Source: Sceloporus undulatus
Taxonomy: Eukaryota > Chordata > Lepidosauria > Squamata > Phrynosomatidae
DNA length: 64,000 nucleotides
Assembly: GCF_019175285.1 (NCBI RefSeq)
Contig: NC_056525.1
Span: 136,334,396-136,398,395 of the forward strand
Reading direction: 5' to 3'
A program made the position numbers and the translations under genes. Positions within the stretch are counted from its first letter, which is position 1. Each line of letters opens with the position of its first letter. The notes beneath the pieces were generated by a model that worked only from the letters and a program-made list of their open reading frames with translations, did no database searches and was not told the DNA's origin. This document shows positions 1 through 12,634 of the stretch, one piece after another.

Positions 1-150
1 GGGGTAGCCATGTTAGCCATATAGCAAAATACAATAGCGTCCAAAAATCTACAAAACAGTGATACCTTTATTGGACCAACCAAAATGTCCATTATACATG
101 TTGCAAGCTTTCAAAGATCCACTGGCTTCTTCATCAGGCAAAGATGTTAA
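1..150 (+). repeat. Amniote dispersed repeat (truncated by window edge)
   Basis: GGTAGCCATGTTAGCCATAT, 'CCTTTATTGGACCAACC' and 'TTGCAAGCTTTCAAAGATCC', 'TTCATCAGGCAAAGA' follow a well-known amniote repeat pattern. Class not established. Confidence 0.5.
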
Positions 151-999
151 AAATCATACTGGAGAAAGAAAAGGAAAAATGATGATGTTAGTCATAGCCC
201 TGCATTTCTTAACTTTTAAGAAAGTTAAACTCCCCTTCTCACCACATCCTGATGTGTAATTGGTAGCTAACCCTCATTTCCATATACTACACGGAAATCA
301 CCATGCTGGCATAAAAGAAATCAGAAGCAAATTTCCTTCAGAATATTTTATTTTGTCTGCCCCTATTTCTACTTGTAAGCCACTCTGAACTCTTATTAGT
401 AATAGAATGAGGGGATGGTGATGGTGCACAGTACTACATTAGCAGGCTCACTGGAACTACTTATGACCACCTGCAACTGCAATGTCAGCAAAGAATTTCC
501 AAGGCCCTGGACACATAACCTATCACTCCAGGCTGGTGACAGACATTTGTAAACTGCAGGGGAAAGAAACATGCACATTTTGGAATCTGTTTCAGTATAC
601 CTTTAATATTCACCCTGAAACAACTTATTTCCTGGGATCTGAGTAATAAGCAAAGCAAGAGGAACAGGATTGTCTTTCCATGAGCTGGTGATGACTTCTG
701 CTTAACAGTGCAGCAATATAGGACCTGCCCTCCCTTGTGATGGTAAACATCCCAGTTAAGCCCAGAATTGCCTTGCAAAATGCACAAACAATTGCCAAAG
801 TGGTGGCAGCTTGCCAGGCAAGCACATGAAATTAGACAAGATGTGGGAGCCAACTGGTACTTAGCTCTTCCTAGTGACCCACATGAGATGCTGTTGTGTT
901 GATACAGGTTGAGCTAACAGTGGCACATGGGTCAATCTTATCAAACTGACATGAGATTGTAAGATGATAAGCAGGCACTGGTCACTCCATGAAATATAT

Positions 1000-1300
1000 A
1001 ACAGAACCTGCTGTCCAGAATCAGAGTTCCTTTGGCCTGAAACAGATGGTCCGAAAGTGCCGTGCTGGCACCAAAATTAGCATTCCAGAGTGCATGGCAA
1101 CCACATGCTCTGGAACTCTAATACGTATGGACAGCACCATCTTTACATGGCGCCGTCCATATGTGGCGTGTGTGCATGATGCAAATGCATCGGCGTGTCT
1201 GCACCACCGGGCACTGCGCTTGCGGCTTGGATGCGTCACAGTGTGCCATTTGTGCACTGGTGACATCGGCCCATAGCGCTAAAAAGAACCCATTTTTCCC
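1000..1300. repeat. CpG-rich block, probably transposon-derived
   Basis: CpG density is far above the surroundings, and short inverted pieces occur (CATATGGACGGCGCC-like around 1148-1165; CCAGAGCATG/CATGCTCTGG near 1085-1115). It has no frame with a recognisable domain. It could instead be an orphan CpG island. Confidence 0.35.
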
Positions 1301-1488
1301 AGGTTCTTTTTGGTCGGGAGGGACGCCATGCAGTTTGGCTGCTGCAGTGTCCCTCTGGAGGGAAACTGGGGGCCTCCAGCCCATCCCTTTGTTTACTTAA
1401 AGCATTTATTATTATTTCTTCATTGTGACAAGACACAAGTCCATTACAGACTAATAGATGAAGCAGTCACTAACTGCTTGGAGAGTTC

Positions 1489-1823
1489 GGAGTTTATCAG
1501 ACAAGGGAAATTGGAAGTATAATCCAATGGCAATCCGAACACAATCATGAGGTTTAACGTTATTGCGTGACGGACTACCACATGCAATTTCGGGCAATGG
1601 GAAGTCAGTCTGAACACAATCATGGGGTTTAACGTTATTGCATGATAGACTACCACACACAATTTCGGGCAATGGCAAGCAATTTTCGGGCAATGGGAAG
1701 TCAGTTCGAATGCAATTTGAATTCACGTAAATTCACTGAACTAGCAAATTCACGTGAATGCATTCTGGCCCCACTTTCTTTTCATTCGAAATTAAGAGAA
1801 ATTCCTCCCGTGTGATAAACTCC
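1489..1823. mobile_element. Unclassified TIR element, copy 1, with internal tandem units
   Basis: Begins GGAGTTTATCAGAC and ends with the inverse of GGAGTTTATCACAC; flanked on both sides by TTC (1486-1488, 1824-1826), a likely 3-bp target duplication. Inside are roughly 2.5 tandem units of about 75-85 bp built on GGGGTTTAACGTTATTGCGT and CGGGCAATGGGAAGTCAGT. It carries no gene. See copy 2 at 5817. Confidence 0.75.
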
Positions 1824-2844
1824 TTCCAAAAGGCATCTAGTGAAAGAAGAAGAATGGGACAAGGGAAGCTGCTGTGTGGGCTAGAGTTAGCCAAAAAGCA
1901 TGAAACTACGGTCTGCTGCTAGTATCTTTTGCTCTTAAAAACAGATCTGAGCCAGTTCTGTCATTAGGCAAAGTCAGGCAGGTGGCAGATGCTGTGAGGC
2001 TTCAATAAGATGTTGAAGGAGGAAGCCTGTGCTGTGTCCCCACAGCTAACCTGTTACCAGCAAAGTGATGGATGCTCTCCCAATATCAATGCTGGGGGGA
2101 AAATGGATTAAACTGCCAGTCCAATTAGTTTGTATACAATGAATAGGAGTGGGCACCATTTTTCTCTTTGCCTCAGGGAGCAAAATGTCTTCAACCAGTC
2201 CTCAGTAATATATCCTCTATAATGTGATGATATATGCCCTTCAAAATGGGCTACATATTTCCTGGTTGAGAGTCAAGAGACACTTATTTCTTCCCATAGG
2301 GTTTCTAATTTTATTGACTGCCATCAGGTTCTTCTTTGATAACGTGTTCCTTAAACTATAACTCTTGTGCAGCTTTGGCCACTCATCGCTCTTTCACTTT
2401 TGAGTCCCCATCCATATACTTCAGATTAATCCTCATCTTTTTGTTGTTGGATTTGCACATTTGATTTGTCTGCCTGAAAACATTTTTACGTAGCTTTGAC
2501 TTACTGTTCCTAGTACTTTATTTTTCCTCCCGCTTATCCTAAGTTTGTCACCACACCTTGTTTTTCACATATACAGCCCAATAGTTACTTTATTGTTGGG
2601 GGTAAATAAGCAGGAGTGCCTTGCCAGCCCCACCTTGGTCTACCAACAAACAACACATGTTGCAAGGCAGTTTAGTCACTGCTTTCCCCAAGGGATGATA
2701 CATCTGATGTTGCTTCATGAATAGCATGCAGAGTTACTGCACATAAATGCAATCACCCGTTATGCCTCCTATGCGCTTCCACATAAAGCTTTTATTGCAC
2801 AACCACCTTGCCCCATTCATGGAAATTTACCAGGTTGCAAAGAT

Positions 2845-2940
2845 TTTGGCTACAATCCTATCTACACCTACCTGAAAGTATACCCCACTGAATACAGTGG
2901 GACATACTTCTGAGTATGTATCTGTAGGATTGTACTGTTT
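2845..2940. repeat. Dispersed repeat with GGGACATACTTCTGAGTA core
   Basis: TGGCTACAATCCTATCTACA, 'ACTGAATACAGTGGGACATA' and 'TCTGTAGGATTGTACTG'. A common amniote repeat pattern; a related trace lies near 63700-63790 (TTTTTGAGTAAACTTGCATA). Confidence 0.5.
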
Positions 2941-3329
2941 GTATTTCCTTTGTCTTCCCACTATTTCTTTGGTCTTTGCTTCTTTGCTTATGTACATACA
3001 CACAGACATATCTCTCACGAGGGGTAAATGGAATAACAACACAATTCCTCTTGATGGAGAGTGTTAGGAGATCTCTGTTTCTGGAAGCACCCTGCGGAAG
3101 GGACAGTAGCATCATTTCCCTTTGCCAGATCTAAATCGGTAATTTTTTGCTTTTGAATTTTGATGGGACAGGAGCCGCCACCACCACCACCATCATCCCC
3201 CCCTTTCCCCCCAAATAGGGATTCAAAGAAATATGAAAGCAAATGACTTGTTAAAAAACAGAATACCATTGAAAAAGATAAAAGCACTTAAAAACCAGAT
3301 ACTTTAAAAACAGTACAACACTCCCAGGA

Positions 3330-3670
3330 CATTTTAAAAAAACCTTTCTACCTGTCTGAATAATCATAGCCTGTCAATGAAAGGACAGCCTGGAGGGGGG
3401 ACATTTTGCCCTTCCTGGGAAAGGAGTTCCAGAGTCTAGGGGCAGCCACTGAGAATACCATCTCTCGCATTCCCACCAACCGTGCTTGTGATGGTGATGG
3501 GACTGACAGAAGGGCCTCTCCCGATGATCTCAGAGTCTAGAGCAGTTCATATAGGGAATATATGGTCTGCAAAATAGCCTGGATCTGAGTCATGCAGGGC
3601 TTTATAGGTCATACCCAGCACTCTTTGGACAACAGCAACAGCTTATACCACCAATGTATGTGGTACTTTA
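3330..3670 (-). mobile_element. L2-like LINE fragment
   Basis: The strand shown contains GGAGTTCCAGAGTCTAGGGGC and CAGGGCTTTATAGGTCAT, the reverse complement of the C-terminal L2 coding region (the young copy has AGGGCTTTATAGGTCATCACC at about 56790-56815). No usable frame remains. Confidence 0.6.
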
Positions 3671-5816
3671 CAAAGTTTTTAAAGCCCCACACCACTGACA
3701 GTCTAAATCTTAGCAGAGTTGAGTCAAAAGAAGGAAGGCAATCATGGAAGGCAAAGATAATAAAATATGGCAGATTTAATAGGCAGTGAATTCTGTTGCC
3801 TACATTTGGGCTTTGTTTTACTCGAAGATAGGGCAAAGAGGGCAAGCTTAATGGAAAAGCAGGTTTTGTGAAATCAGAATTTGGACAGGAGAAACATCTT
3901 TCCTTCCTACATGACATAACATCCGTTTCCGAGACCCTCCTAAACCATAATCCTCTAAAATGAGGTGGACCTCCCCTCTCAAACAGCATCAGTGAAGTTA
4001 ATAAGTAAAGTGTTAATAACCCTGTTTGCTTTCTATCAAGATGAACTTCTCTATGTTTGTTCAGAGTCTCCTCTTTCCACAGTATTTCCCATGTTCTTTA
4101 ACACAGCCCCAAACTTCCCTGGGACATCATGAAGCATGGCTGGCTCTGTTGTCATGTAACTGCTGTGTTATTACAACACACCCACAATAGCCGACATAAC
4201 AAGTGGCTCTAGGCTAGTGCTACAAGTTTCTACAAAGGAGCAGTGTAAGCAACCCACCTGTATGTGTGTATACTTCAAATATATTTGCGTGCACCAAAAC
4301 AGGAGGTATTTTTACTGTAACCAGTGTACTTAAATGGGGAGGGAGTGTGAATAAATCAGGTGGAAAATCTCCAGTAAATAAAACAAAGGGGTTCATTTTT
4401 CACATGACGGGAATAATGGGATGGACACAGTGTGTTTATAAATGCGTACACAGCACCACTATTTTTGTTATGTCTAAGCACCTAAAAAAGAACCAGAATT
4501 AATAATCTACCAAGAACATTTCTGTTTTGCCTTGCAGAAAAGCAATTACATTAAACACATAGGGGGGAGAAGAAAAATAACAGATGGAAAAATAAAAGCT
4601 TAACCAGTGTGATGCTGTGTATTTGAGGAACTGACACAGCATGAAACCAATGCCAGGTGCTCCCATGTTAGGCAATCTAACATGATGTATAAAAGCATCA
4701 TCTTGACAACAGATCACCCTCCTGAAAGGAACTATTGCATCCCAAGTAATCTAAATGAATCAAACTTTGTCTCTCAGTTTGTCTTGATTCAAATGTAATG
4801 TACCCCATGTGCCCTGAAGACATTTGACATGCAAATCTGCCCCTTCCCCATTTCTTTCCAATGCAGATTTCTCTCAGATGGATTTTGTCCCCTCCTGCAC
4901 AGTTACATTTCTAGATTTCACCCTCTACTTTTCCTGTATTTTCTCTAAGAATTCACTTAGGCAATATAGCAGGTGATGCTCACCCTAGAAGTAATGAGTA
5001 CATGCTTTTTCTGGCCTCTCAAACAGCTCTCAGAAGGCATAGAAGGCATTATTGATGCTAATAATGCAGATTCTTCCAGAGCATGCTGTGGATAATATGA
5101 CTGAGATATGCCTAGTTGACAACACATACACCCTCCCAAGGGTATACATTTTAAGGATATTGATGCTGCACAATGGTGCATTTTAAGGTTAGGCCTGTGC
5201 CATGGTTTGAGTCTCTGTGTGGATTCAGCCCTTGCTGAAGTGATTTCAATGTAACTGGCAGATCAGTTACCTGAGGAAATGGGCTGTTCTCATCTGAGAT
5301 ACTGAAACACTTAGATCCATTTTCACCTCTCTTGGAAATGGATGCTTTGCTGGTGATCTGGAGCATCTCCTGTCCACACTACTGTTCAGCTGCAGGCCAG
5401 GAGCAGATAAAAGTGTTGGTGATGATAGAGGAGGCTGTCAGAATGGTCCAAGTAGAGATCAGGAAGTAATGGTAAAGATAATGCTCAAACAGAACAAGTT
5501 CCAAAACAGTAGCATCCAGCCAGGGAACAGGTAATTCAGGCAAAGGCAATCCAAGGGCAAGGTCAAAAGCAGTCAAGAATGAAGAGAACATGCTGGAACA
5601 GGAGAAAAGGAAGTGGCTAGTAAAGGCTAACACCTGTCTCCAAACTTTGTTTACAGCAATCGTCCTTGTCCAGAATGGAGGCTTATTATCAAGTTGGTTT
5701 CCCAGAACTCCGTCCAGGTCTTATTTGAAAACACTTCATTGGCAATCCTCTTCTGGGGGGCGGGGGCATGTCCAATAGCCACCAGCCTTGCCTGTGCTTT
5801 CAGCCACTGACACTCT

Positions 5817-6152
5817 GGAGTTTATCAGACAAGGGAAATTGGAAGTATAATCCAATGGCAATCTCAATGCAATCATGGGGTTTAACGTTATTGCGTGATA
5901 GACCGCCACACACAAATTCGGGCAATGGGAAGTCAGTCCAAGTGCAATCATGGGGTTTCACGTTATTGCGTGATAGACTGCCACATGCAAATTCGGGCAA
6001 TGGCATGGTATTTTGGGGCAATGAGGAGCCAGTTCGAATGCAAGGAGCATTCACGTAATTTCGCTAAACTAGCGAACTCTACATGAATGCATTCTGGCCC
6101 CACTTTCTTTTCATTCAAAATTAAGAGAAATGCCTCACGTGTGATAAACTCC
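5817..6152. mobile_element. Unclassified TIR element, copy 2, with internal tandem units
   Basis: Same ends as copy 1 (GGAGTTTATCAGAC and inverted GGAGTTTATCACAC), same order of internal units, similar length (336 versus 335 bp), same orientation. The flanking triplet here is TCT (5814-5816, 6153-6155), different from TTC at copy 1, so the two insertions are independent rather than one duplicated segment. Confidence 0.75.
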
Positions 6153-6556
6153 TCTGGCTGGTGCTCCTGCCTCATTCTCTGGCTAGGAAGCTGCACTCCA
6201 CATTTCTTCTCCTCTGAGAAAGCAGGATCTTCTGGGAGTTACTCAGTGTCACCTGGCTGAAGAGGATCTAGATCCTCTTCAGAAAATGATCTCTCTGTGG
6301 AACCTTTTTAAGCCTTTATCCCACACACCACATGTGGGGAATTCTAAATGGGGCTTATCCCATTCTCTCACTGTCACTAAATGGGGCTTATCCCATCGCC
6401 ACCACTCCCTCACCGCCATCAAATATGAGCTCTTTTAAAGATTTTTGTCCCACATGGTGCCACCACATGTTAATTTGTGGTGGCCCTTGTCTTGACCTTA
6501 ATCCCACCACTGGACATCACCTATGAGACACCATTACAATAATTTAGGCTGCAGTC

Positions 6557-6629
<73 letters not shown>

Positions 6630-6630
6630 G
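6557..6630. repeat. (AAT)n/(ATT)n microsatellite
   Basis: AATAATAAT switches to ATTATTATT in the middle, making a perfect inverted repeat of about 70 bp. Confidence 0.95.
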
Positions 6631-6900
6631 TATACCGCCCTATGGCAAACCAATCCGGGCAGTTGACAACAGTAAAATATAAAATATAACAGTTAAAAAC
6701 ACTTTATCCCTCCCCCCTTAAGACAGTATTAAACAGTATAACATATTAAAAACACAATATCAAAGCATAAAAACAACACTTAAAAACTAAAAACCCTGAT
6801 ATCTCTCTGTTGATCCTCAACCATCATTAAGATGGGGCCACTGGAGGAATGAGGGAATCAGGGAACCTGGGCCCGGGAATGGTTAATCTGGAAAGCGTCT
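6600..6900 (-). mobile_element. L2-like 3' tail fragment with (TAA)n/(TTA)n
   Basis: TATACCGCCCTATGGCAAAC, then GGGCAGTTGACAACAGTAAA, corresponds to the reversed 3' tail of the L2 copy at 56390-56430 (TATACCGCCCTTCC, GGGCGGTTGACAGC). It is preceded by a long trinucleotide repeat, the usual 3' end of these LINEs. Confidence 0.6.
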
Positions 6901-7185
6901 ACTCTGGATGGACAATTTTGTGACTCTTTTCTTATGAATTACTTTACCCAAACCTACCACCAGTCACCAAAGTTAATCCTCACAACTGAACAAATCACTG
7001 CTACCGTAGATAGCACATTTATCATTACCTTAATACTAGTATTGTAGCATTCCCAAAAATGTGTGTCTGTGTCTGTGTGTGTGTGTTACAAAGTATTTAT
7101 TAAACAGAAGTTAAACAAACAAGTCAAGATTACTTTGTTTGGTGAAGCATAGAGTTACAAGGCCCAGGGGCTTAGCTGCTTGTTG

Positions 7186-7378
7186 TTCATGCGTGTCTTG
7201 AAGTCATCTCCGACTTACGGCAACCCTAAGGCAAAACTATCATGGGGATTTCTAGGGCTGAGGGTGTGGGACTTGCCCAAGGTCACCCAGTGGATTTCCA
7301 TGGCCAAGTGAGGAACTGAACCCTGAACTCCAGAGTTGTAATCCAATGCTCAAACTATTACATCTTGCTGGCTCTCAC
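7186..7378 (-). mobile_element. Sauria-like tRNA-derived SINE
   Basis: Reversed copy: GTGTCTTGAAGTCATCTCCG and 'CTTACGGCAACCCTAAGGC' (tail), 'CCCAAGGTCACCCAGTGGA' (body), 'GAACTGAACCCTGAACTCCA' (decayed B box). The family has a tRNA-like head GCCAGTGTGGTGTAGTGGTT and a Bov-B-like tail. The name Sauria SINE is from memory; the SINE class itself is clear. Confidence 0.75.
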
Positions 7379-7426
7379 TGTGCTGTTACTGTTACTTATT
7401 TAATTCAATTAATCAATATCAATCAG

Positions 7427-7475
7427 AAGAGCCAGTGTGGTGTAGTGGTTTTGAGTATTGGACTATGGACATTAT
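7427..7475 (+). mobile_element. SINE head fragment
   Basis: AGAGCCAGTGTGGTGTAGTG, then GTATTGGACTATGG: the tRNA-like head of the same SINE family, cut off after about 45 bases. Confidence 0.65.
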
Positions 7476-8044
7476 CACACAAGCCCTGATCTTGCCACAG
7501 TTGCATTAGTTAGAAATATACCGGTTTGAGAACAGTCATTATCACATGTCTGCAATAACACAACTGAGGCTATTTCTTCCATCATACTCTCTTTTTCACT
7601 CCTCTTAACCCCATCTCCCTGCATCATATCCTACCCACCTTGCCTTTTGGTTTTTATTACATTTTATTTTTATTTTTACTTTTTAATACAATTCCAGAAT
7701 TATGCTAATGTGATTTACATTTTTTTTAAAAGGGAAGAGCACACACACACATAGGCAATCAGTCTACTTGGGAATAGCGAGAGAGAGAAGGGACAGGGGT
7801 GCTGACAACACATTATCAGAAATACCATGGTAACAGTGTTTTGCACCTGAGGACTAAAGAGACTGCAGTGCAATTGGGAGCTTATTGATGGGTTTTCCCT
7901 ATCAGTGAAAGGTGACAGCCTAAGCATGCTTCAGTGTCACAGCAGCTACAGGTTGGAGGTGATGTTCTGTGATAAGTATTACCAACGGCGCTAGTTTCTG
8001 ACTGTAACTGTGGTTTAAAAGCTGTATGTTGTAATCTCCCATGA

Positions 8045-8232
8045 CTCTAGAAACTAGAGTATGAATCCCTGCTTGGCCATGGAAACCCAATGATTGATGT
8101 TAGGCCACTCATACTCTCTCAGCCTCAGAGGAAGGCAAAGCAACCCCCTATGACCAAATCTCATCAAGAAAACCCCATGATAGGTTCGCTCATAAGCAGA
8201 AAATGCCTTGAAGGCACACAACAACAATATAG
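8045..8232 (+). mobile_element. Sauria-like SINE
   Basis: ATGAATCCCTGCTTGGCCAT, 'CTCTCAGCCTCAGAGGAAGG' and a tail CCTTGAAGGCACACAACAAC. The head is mostly missing. Confidence 0.75.
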
Positions 8233-9492
8233 CAATCACACATCATACTGTTTTCCTTCCTGAATAAAACTGAGCTAACTAAACAGCTGATTGCTAACTC
8301 TACCCTCCATCTCTATTATTGTCTAAACTGAATTCTTACTCCAGCTGACCCAAAGTAACTGTCTACTACGCATTTTCAAATCCAGATTCACAGCCAATCA
8401 CCTGTCACCTCCAACATTTCTATGCTCTCACCCACTCCCAATAGACCACTTACCTTAATATGTCCACTATACATACAATACTCCGCCTTATTCCCTATAA
8501 GAAACATGCAAAACATATACACATAAATACAGAACAGGACATTACATACTACTTGGAATGTGGGTGGCATGAAACACAGCAGAAAATGCTGGCACTTGTG
8601 GTGCAAGTCTAGCAGGCTCTGCTTGCAGCAGGCTTGCACACTGCTGGACTGAAACCTATCCATGATGAAGTGAATAGGGATGTCTACTTGGGGCAGTGCC
8701 TTATCTGATTTCTCATAGCAGCCTTATTTACAAAAAGCTTTCCCCTGCTCCTTTTTATAGAATGGCTTTCCTCTTCCTCCTCCTGCTGAGTAGTTTACAT
8801 GCTCCCCAAGGATAATACTCACTACATTTGCTCAGCCATTCTCCATTTTACATCTGACAAGATTCAAGGAGGCACTGGACAGATGTCCCCAAAGTCTGCT
8901 CCAACGCAGGGATGATTTTAAAGTAAATGGACTTTGCCAACCCCATTGCTTATTTGGCCTGGTAAGACAGGAACAGGAACCCTCAGCAGTAGGAAGCCAA
9001 TGCTCACCTTTCTATATCTTTGGTTGATTCTCAGGTTGGCAATCAATCACTTTACATGAGTGCTGGTCCAGCGTTCATCCATGGCAAGAACTAGTTAAAA
9101 CTAGGACAAAGAATGGAACTGGAATGCCAGCTGCATTTTCCACATACACCCCTTCATTCTGGTAGGTTTGTGTGCCTGACCAGCAGCTGGTGTCCAGATA
9201 CATTCATCACAAGCATGGGGTGACAGATGATATTTTTTCTCCATCTTTGAGATCTGTGTAAGATAAAAAGAAGCTGTGGGGTAGCTTTCATGTTGAGAAC
9301 TGGACCTAAGAATGCAAGCCCAACATCCTCTCCCTTTCCATTTTTATGGAAAGCCCTAAATCTCCATGAGCTGTAAGTCATTGCTGGGATCCTTCTAACT
9401 GTATTGGGGTTTTTTTTTTAAACATGGTCATGTAAAAATGTCAGGTTGCTTCAGGCCTGAACAGCAAGATAATCTTCTGTTTTTTAACGTTG

Positions 9493-9707
9493 GCCTGTTA
9501 CAGCCAGCCAAAATAAAGCTGCTTTGAGTCACAGTGGAGATATGGTGTTTCAATGATGCATAAGAGTCCAGAAGTCGCACCAAAGTCACGCTCCACTGGA
9601 GCATGGCTTTGGTGTGGCTTCTGGACTCTTAGGACACATGCATCATTGAAACACCATACCTCCACTGTGACTTGAAGCAGCTTTATTTTGGCTGGCTGTA
9701 ACACGCC
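9493..9707. mobile_element. Palindromic MITE, family A (Harbinger-like?)
   Basis: Arms of about 100 bp: left GGCCTGTTACAGCCAGCC, AAAATAAAGCTGCTTTGAG; right is the inverse, CAGCTTTATTTTGGCTGGC. The centre is near 9600. One of five family A copies in the window. Confidence 0.8.
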
Positions 9708-10317
9708 ATTGTTTCTTTCATGTGCTGGAAGGAAATACATCTAACTTTGTTTATTGCCAAGGGAATGAGCTCTTTTTCTTGACTTCAGGGGACTTTCAGG
9801 CAAACATAAAGTTTTAGATCCAAAAGGTTCAGTAGGCATAGATACATTAATCTGCCTAATCTACATTTCCCTTTCCAATTTGTGTTCAAACAGGTGTTTA
9901 AAATGTAAGTGGAATTTTATAACAACCACAAGGTGGCATGATGAGGCTGCCAAATATCTATGGTCTCAATCTAAGGTGCTTCTCATTCTTAACAGTGCAG
10001 AATGCTCTTTTTAAAAAACCAATACATTTAGGGCGATTCCACACATTAGTCTAAGCATTGCCCAATCAAACTGCAGTATAGTACTATATCTTCCTGTTTA
10101 AAGGCAATACTACAAAATCCCTTCTGAATAATATATGATGAAAGAGAGAGAGGAGGAGGAGAGAGAGCATCACTCATCTTGAGAAAGCATGAAAGTTTTT
10201 GTTTAATGTCTTCATCTCATTGTCCCAGAATGTCTTTTTCACTAGACAAAAATGACATTGTGTATCTGTAATACAGTATTTCCCTGGACGCATGAGCTGG
10301 GGTGGATATCATAGGGC

Positions 10318-10412
10318 CCTCCAAAAACTGCTGGACTGCATTTCCCAACATTCCTCACCATTGGATATGCTAATTGGGGCTGCTGGGAATTGTAGTCCAA
10401 CATCAGATGGGC
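10318..10412. mobile_element. ACTCCCAGCA-type MITE remnant
   Basis: CCCTCCAAAAACTGCTGGAC, then 'TTGGGGCTGCTGGGAATTG' and TAGTCCAACATCAGATGGGC form a loose palindrome (GGACT..., TAGTCC...). Related remnants lie at 18440-18560 and 43760-43830. Confidence 0.5.
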
Positions 10413-12221
10413 AGCACTTTGTCAACCGCAGCCATAGAATGCCATGGCTAGAGCTGCTTTATCGGGAACACCTTGTGTCTGCATTGATTTTCTTCATGAT
10501 GTTTGAGGCTTGAAGAGTTATTTATGAATTTTGAAGAAGGAGTATGAACCTGTACAGGTTCTAGAAATTTTGGGGGAGCCATGTGCCCTATACCAGCTCC
10601 TTCACAAGCATATTTAGTGAGGATACCAGGTTTTGGAACTCCTTTCTGAGGGAGGCTGGGTGATCTCTAGTTAGCAAAGGTCTTCTTGTTGAAGCAGACA
10701 ATACTGTTTCTGTGTTGAGTTCAAAGTGCTGGTCTTGGCTTATAAAATCCTAAATCAGGATGGCCCATTATTTTGAGAAGGTGCATTGGCCCCTAGCATC
10801 TTCTGGGCACAGTGAACCACTGCTGCCTCTGCCAGAAAAACCTCTTGCTGTCACCATCACAATACAGCAACTCCTCTGAGAAATGGTGCACGTGGTGTGT
10901 CCACACCTTTGTTTCCCAGCAGAATCATGTTCCTGGCAGTCCATTGACTCTACCGGGGATCTTAACCCATGCTTGATATCTCTCCTATTTCCCTGCAGAA
11001 TGACTGGGTTGGGGCAATAGCAGGGACCATGTGAGGGTGTAGGAATTGCTAGAAGTGTATATGCAACCAGTAGGAGCCTGGTTACTTTAGGGACCATCAA
11101 CTCCCAGATAAATCTAATTAGAGGATTAATATAATCCTCAGAGACTTGGTTTTTTTAATGCCATTCAACATGCGAGCACTAAATATATGGTGGTGCTATT
11201 ACTTTTTAATCCATTTAGGACCACCACTCCTTGTTGTGTTTTGTCACTAAATGAAGACAAGGAACAGTTTGGGCAAGCTGTTATATTTAGAGCCCCTAGG
11301 TTTGTTTTTTGACCAAAATGATGTGAATAATCTCACTCATGCATTTTGCGTTTGTTATTCACACCGTGGAACCACACATTTCCAGGAATGCATCATTCCA
11401 CATGTCTGTGAGATTGGTTGCTCACATGTGCGAGTACCATTCCCTTGTCCCCACAGCCTCTGGCATCCCTCAGCTAGACAGAAGGGGGTCAGCACCTCCT
11501 TTTTTCTCCCCCATTTTCCTCTCTCTTTCTCTCTTTTCTCCCCAGTGGCGGCTGTTACGCTGGGGAAGGGGCAGCGCTTTCTCCATTGCATGGGCTGTCA
11601 ATATGTGAATGCATTCAAAACCCATTAAAGCCATGTCAAATTTTATCTTGAGTCTATTCGGGTCTATTCACATCGTTGTTCACACAGCCAACAATGCGAA
11701 TCTTTTGCAAAAACAGGGTAAGTGGAGGTTTTGGCAGCCCCCCCCCTCCCAAATTTGATTGAGTGCATTCAGGATACATGTGAACAACAGGGGGCCATTC
11801 AGACTACCTTTTGTACCAAATTGTAACCCGGATTAAAAGTGGAAAGTTCCCATTGGCACCGGTTTAAACACATCAGAATTAGGGTCTTGCACACCTGATC
11901 CAGGGCAATTTCCCCTTAGAGCGGTTTTTCCAAAAGTGGACTATTTCCAGTTTCTTTTAGGAAAACCCGTTTCTTCTCTGCTGCCAGCAAATGTGGACTT
12001 GGCCCCGTCTTGATCGGGTCAAGTTCAGGGGAGGGATTTAGGTCAGAGGGAGGACAGTGGGCTGAACATGCCTCCCTTCTCGCACCGGTCGCTTTGCAAG
12101 TAGCATTTTTTAAACATTATTTGTGTGTGTGTGTGTGTGTGACAGAATATGCGAATGCTTGTGTTGGCAAATTGACACATAACGTGTGGATGCTTTTGCT
12201 ACATATGTGTATGTAAGCAGA

Positions 12222-12342
12222 GATGGCATTCTGGGGTGGCAATCGGAGGGAAAGCAAAGAAAGAGAATGCAGAAATGGCATTCTGGGTTGGCAATTGGAG
12301 AGAAAACAAAGGAAGAGGATGCAGAGATGGCATTCTGGGGTG
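12222..12342 (+). repeat. Purine-rich tandem repeat, ~55-bp unit
   Basis: AGATGGCATTCTGGGGTGGC recurs at about 12222, 12274 and 12327, separated by GGAGGGAAAGCAAAGAAAGA-like sequence. About 2.3 units. Confidence 0.7.
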
Positions 12343-12386
12343 AGGTGTTATTATTATTATTATTGTGACAGATTATGCACATGCTT

Positions 12387-12615
12387 TGGGCTGGAAGGGA
12401 AGGGAAGAGGATGGCATCCGTGGGGGAGGCAAGGACTTCGGAAGTGGCATTGGTCTGGAAGCGAAGGGAAGGGAAGAGGCTGGCATCCAGGGGGGAGGAG
12501 GCAAGGACTTCGGAGGTGGCATTGGGCTGGAAGAAAAGGGAAGGGAAGAGGTTCCAAAGAGGAGGAAATGCTGGGCTGGAAGCAAAGGGGAAGCTAGAGG
12601 CTGGCATTCTGAGGG
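12387..12615 (+). repeat. Purine-rich tandem repeat, ~64-75-bp unit
   Basis: GGCTGGAAGGGAAGGGAAGA, 'GGCATCC', 'GGAGGCAAGGACTTCGGA' and 'GTGGCATTGG' recur about three times. The block is strongly purine-rich on the + strand. Confidence 0.75.
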
Positions 12616-12634
12616 AAGGCTGTGGAAACCCATG

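Noticed and set aside
485-853. 122-residue reverse-strand frame
   Set aside because: No recognisable domain, no splice or promoter context; low-complexity cysteine-rich translation expected by chance.
1000-1300. Orphan promoter or gene start in the CpG-rich block
   Set aside because: No coding sequence or splice site follows that I recognise; inverted pieces favour a transposon origin, though this is uncertain.
11251-11628. 125-residue frame
   Set aside because: No domain, no conservation I can recognise, overlapping frames on both strands of similar length.
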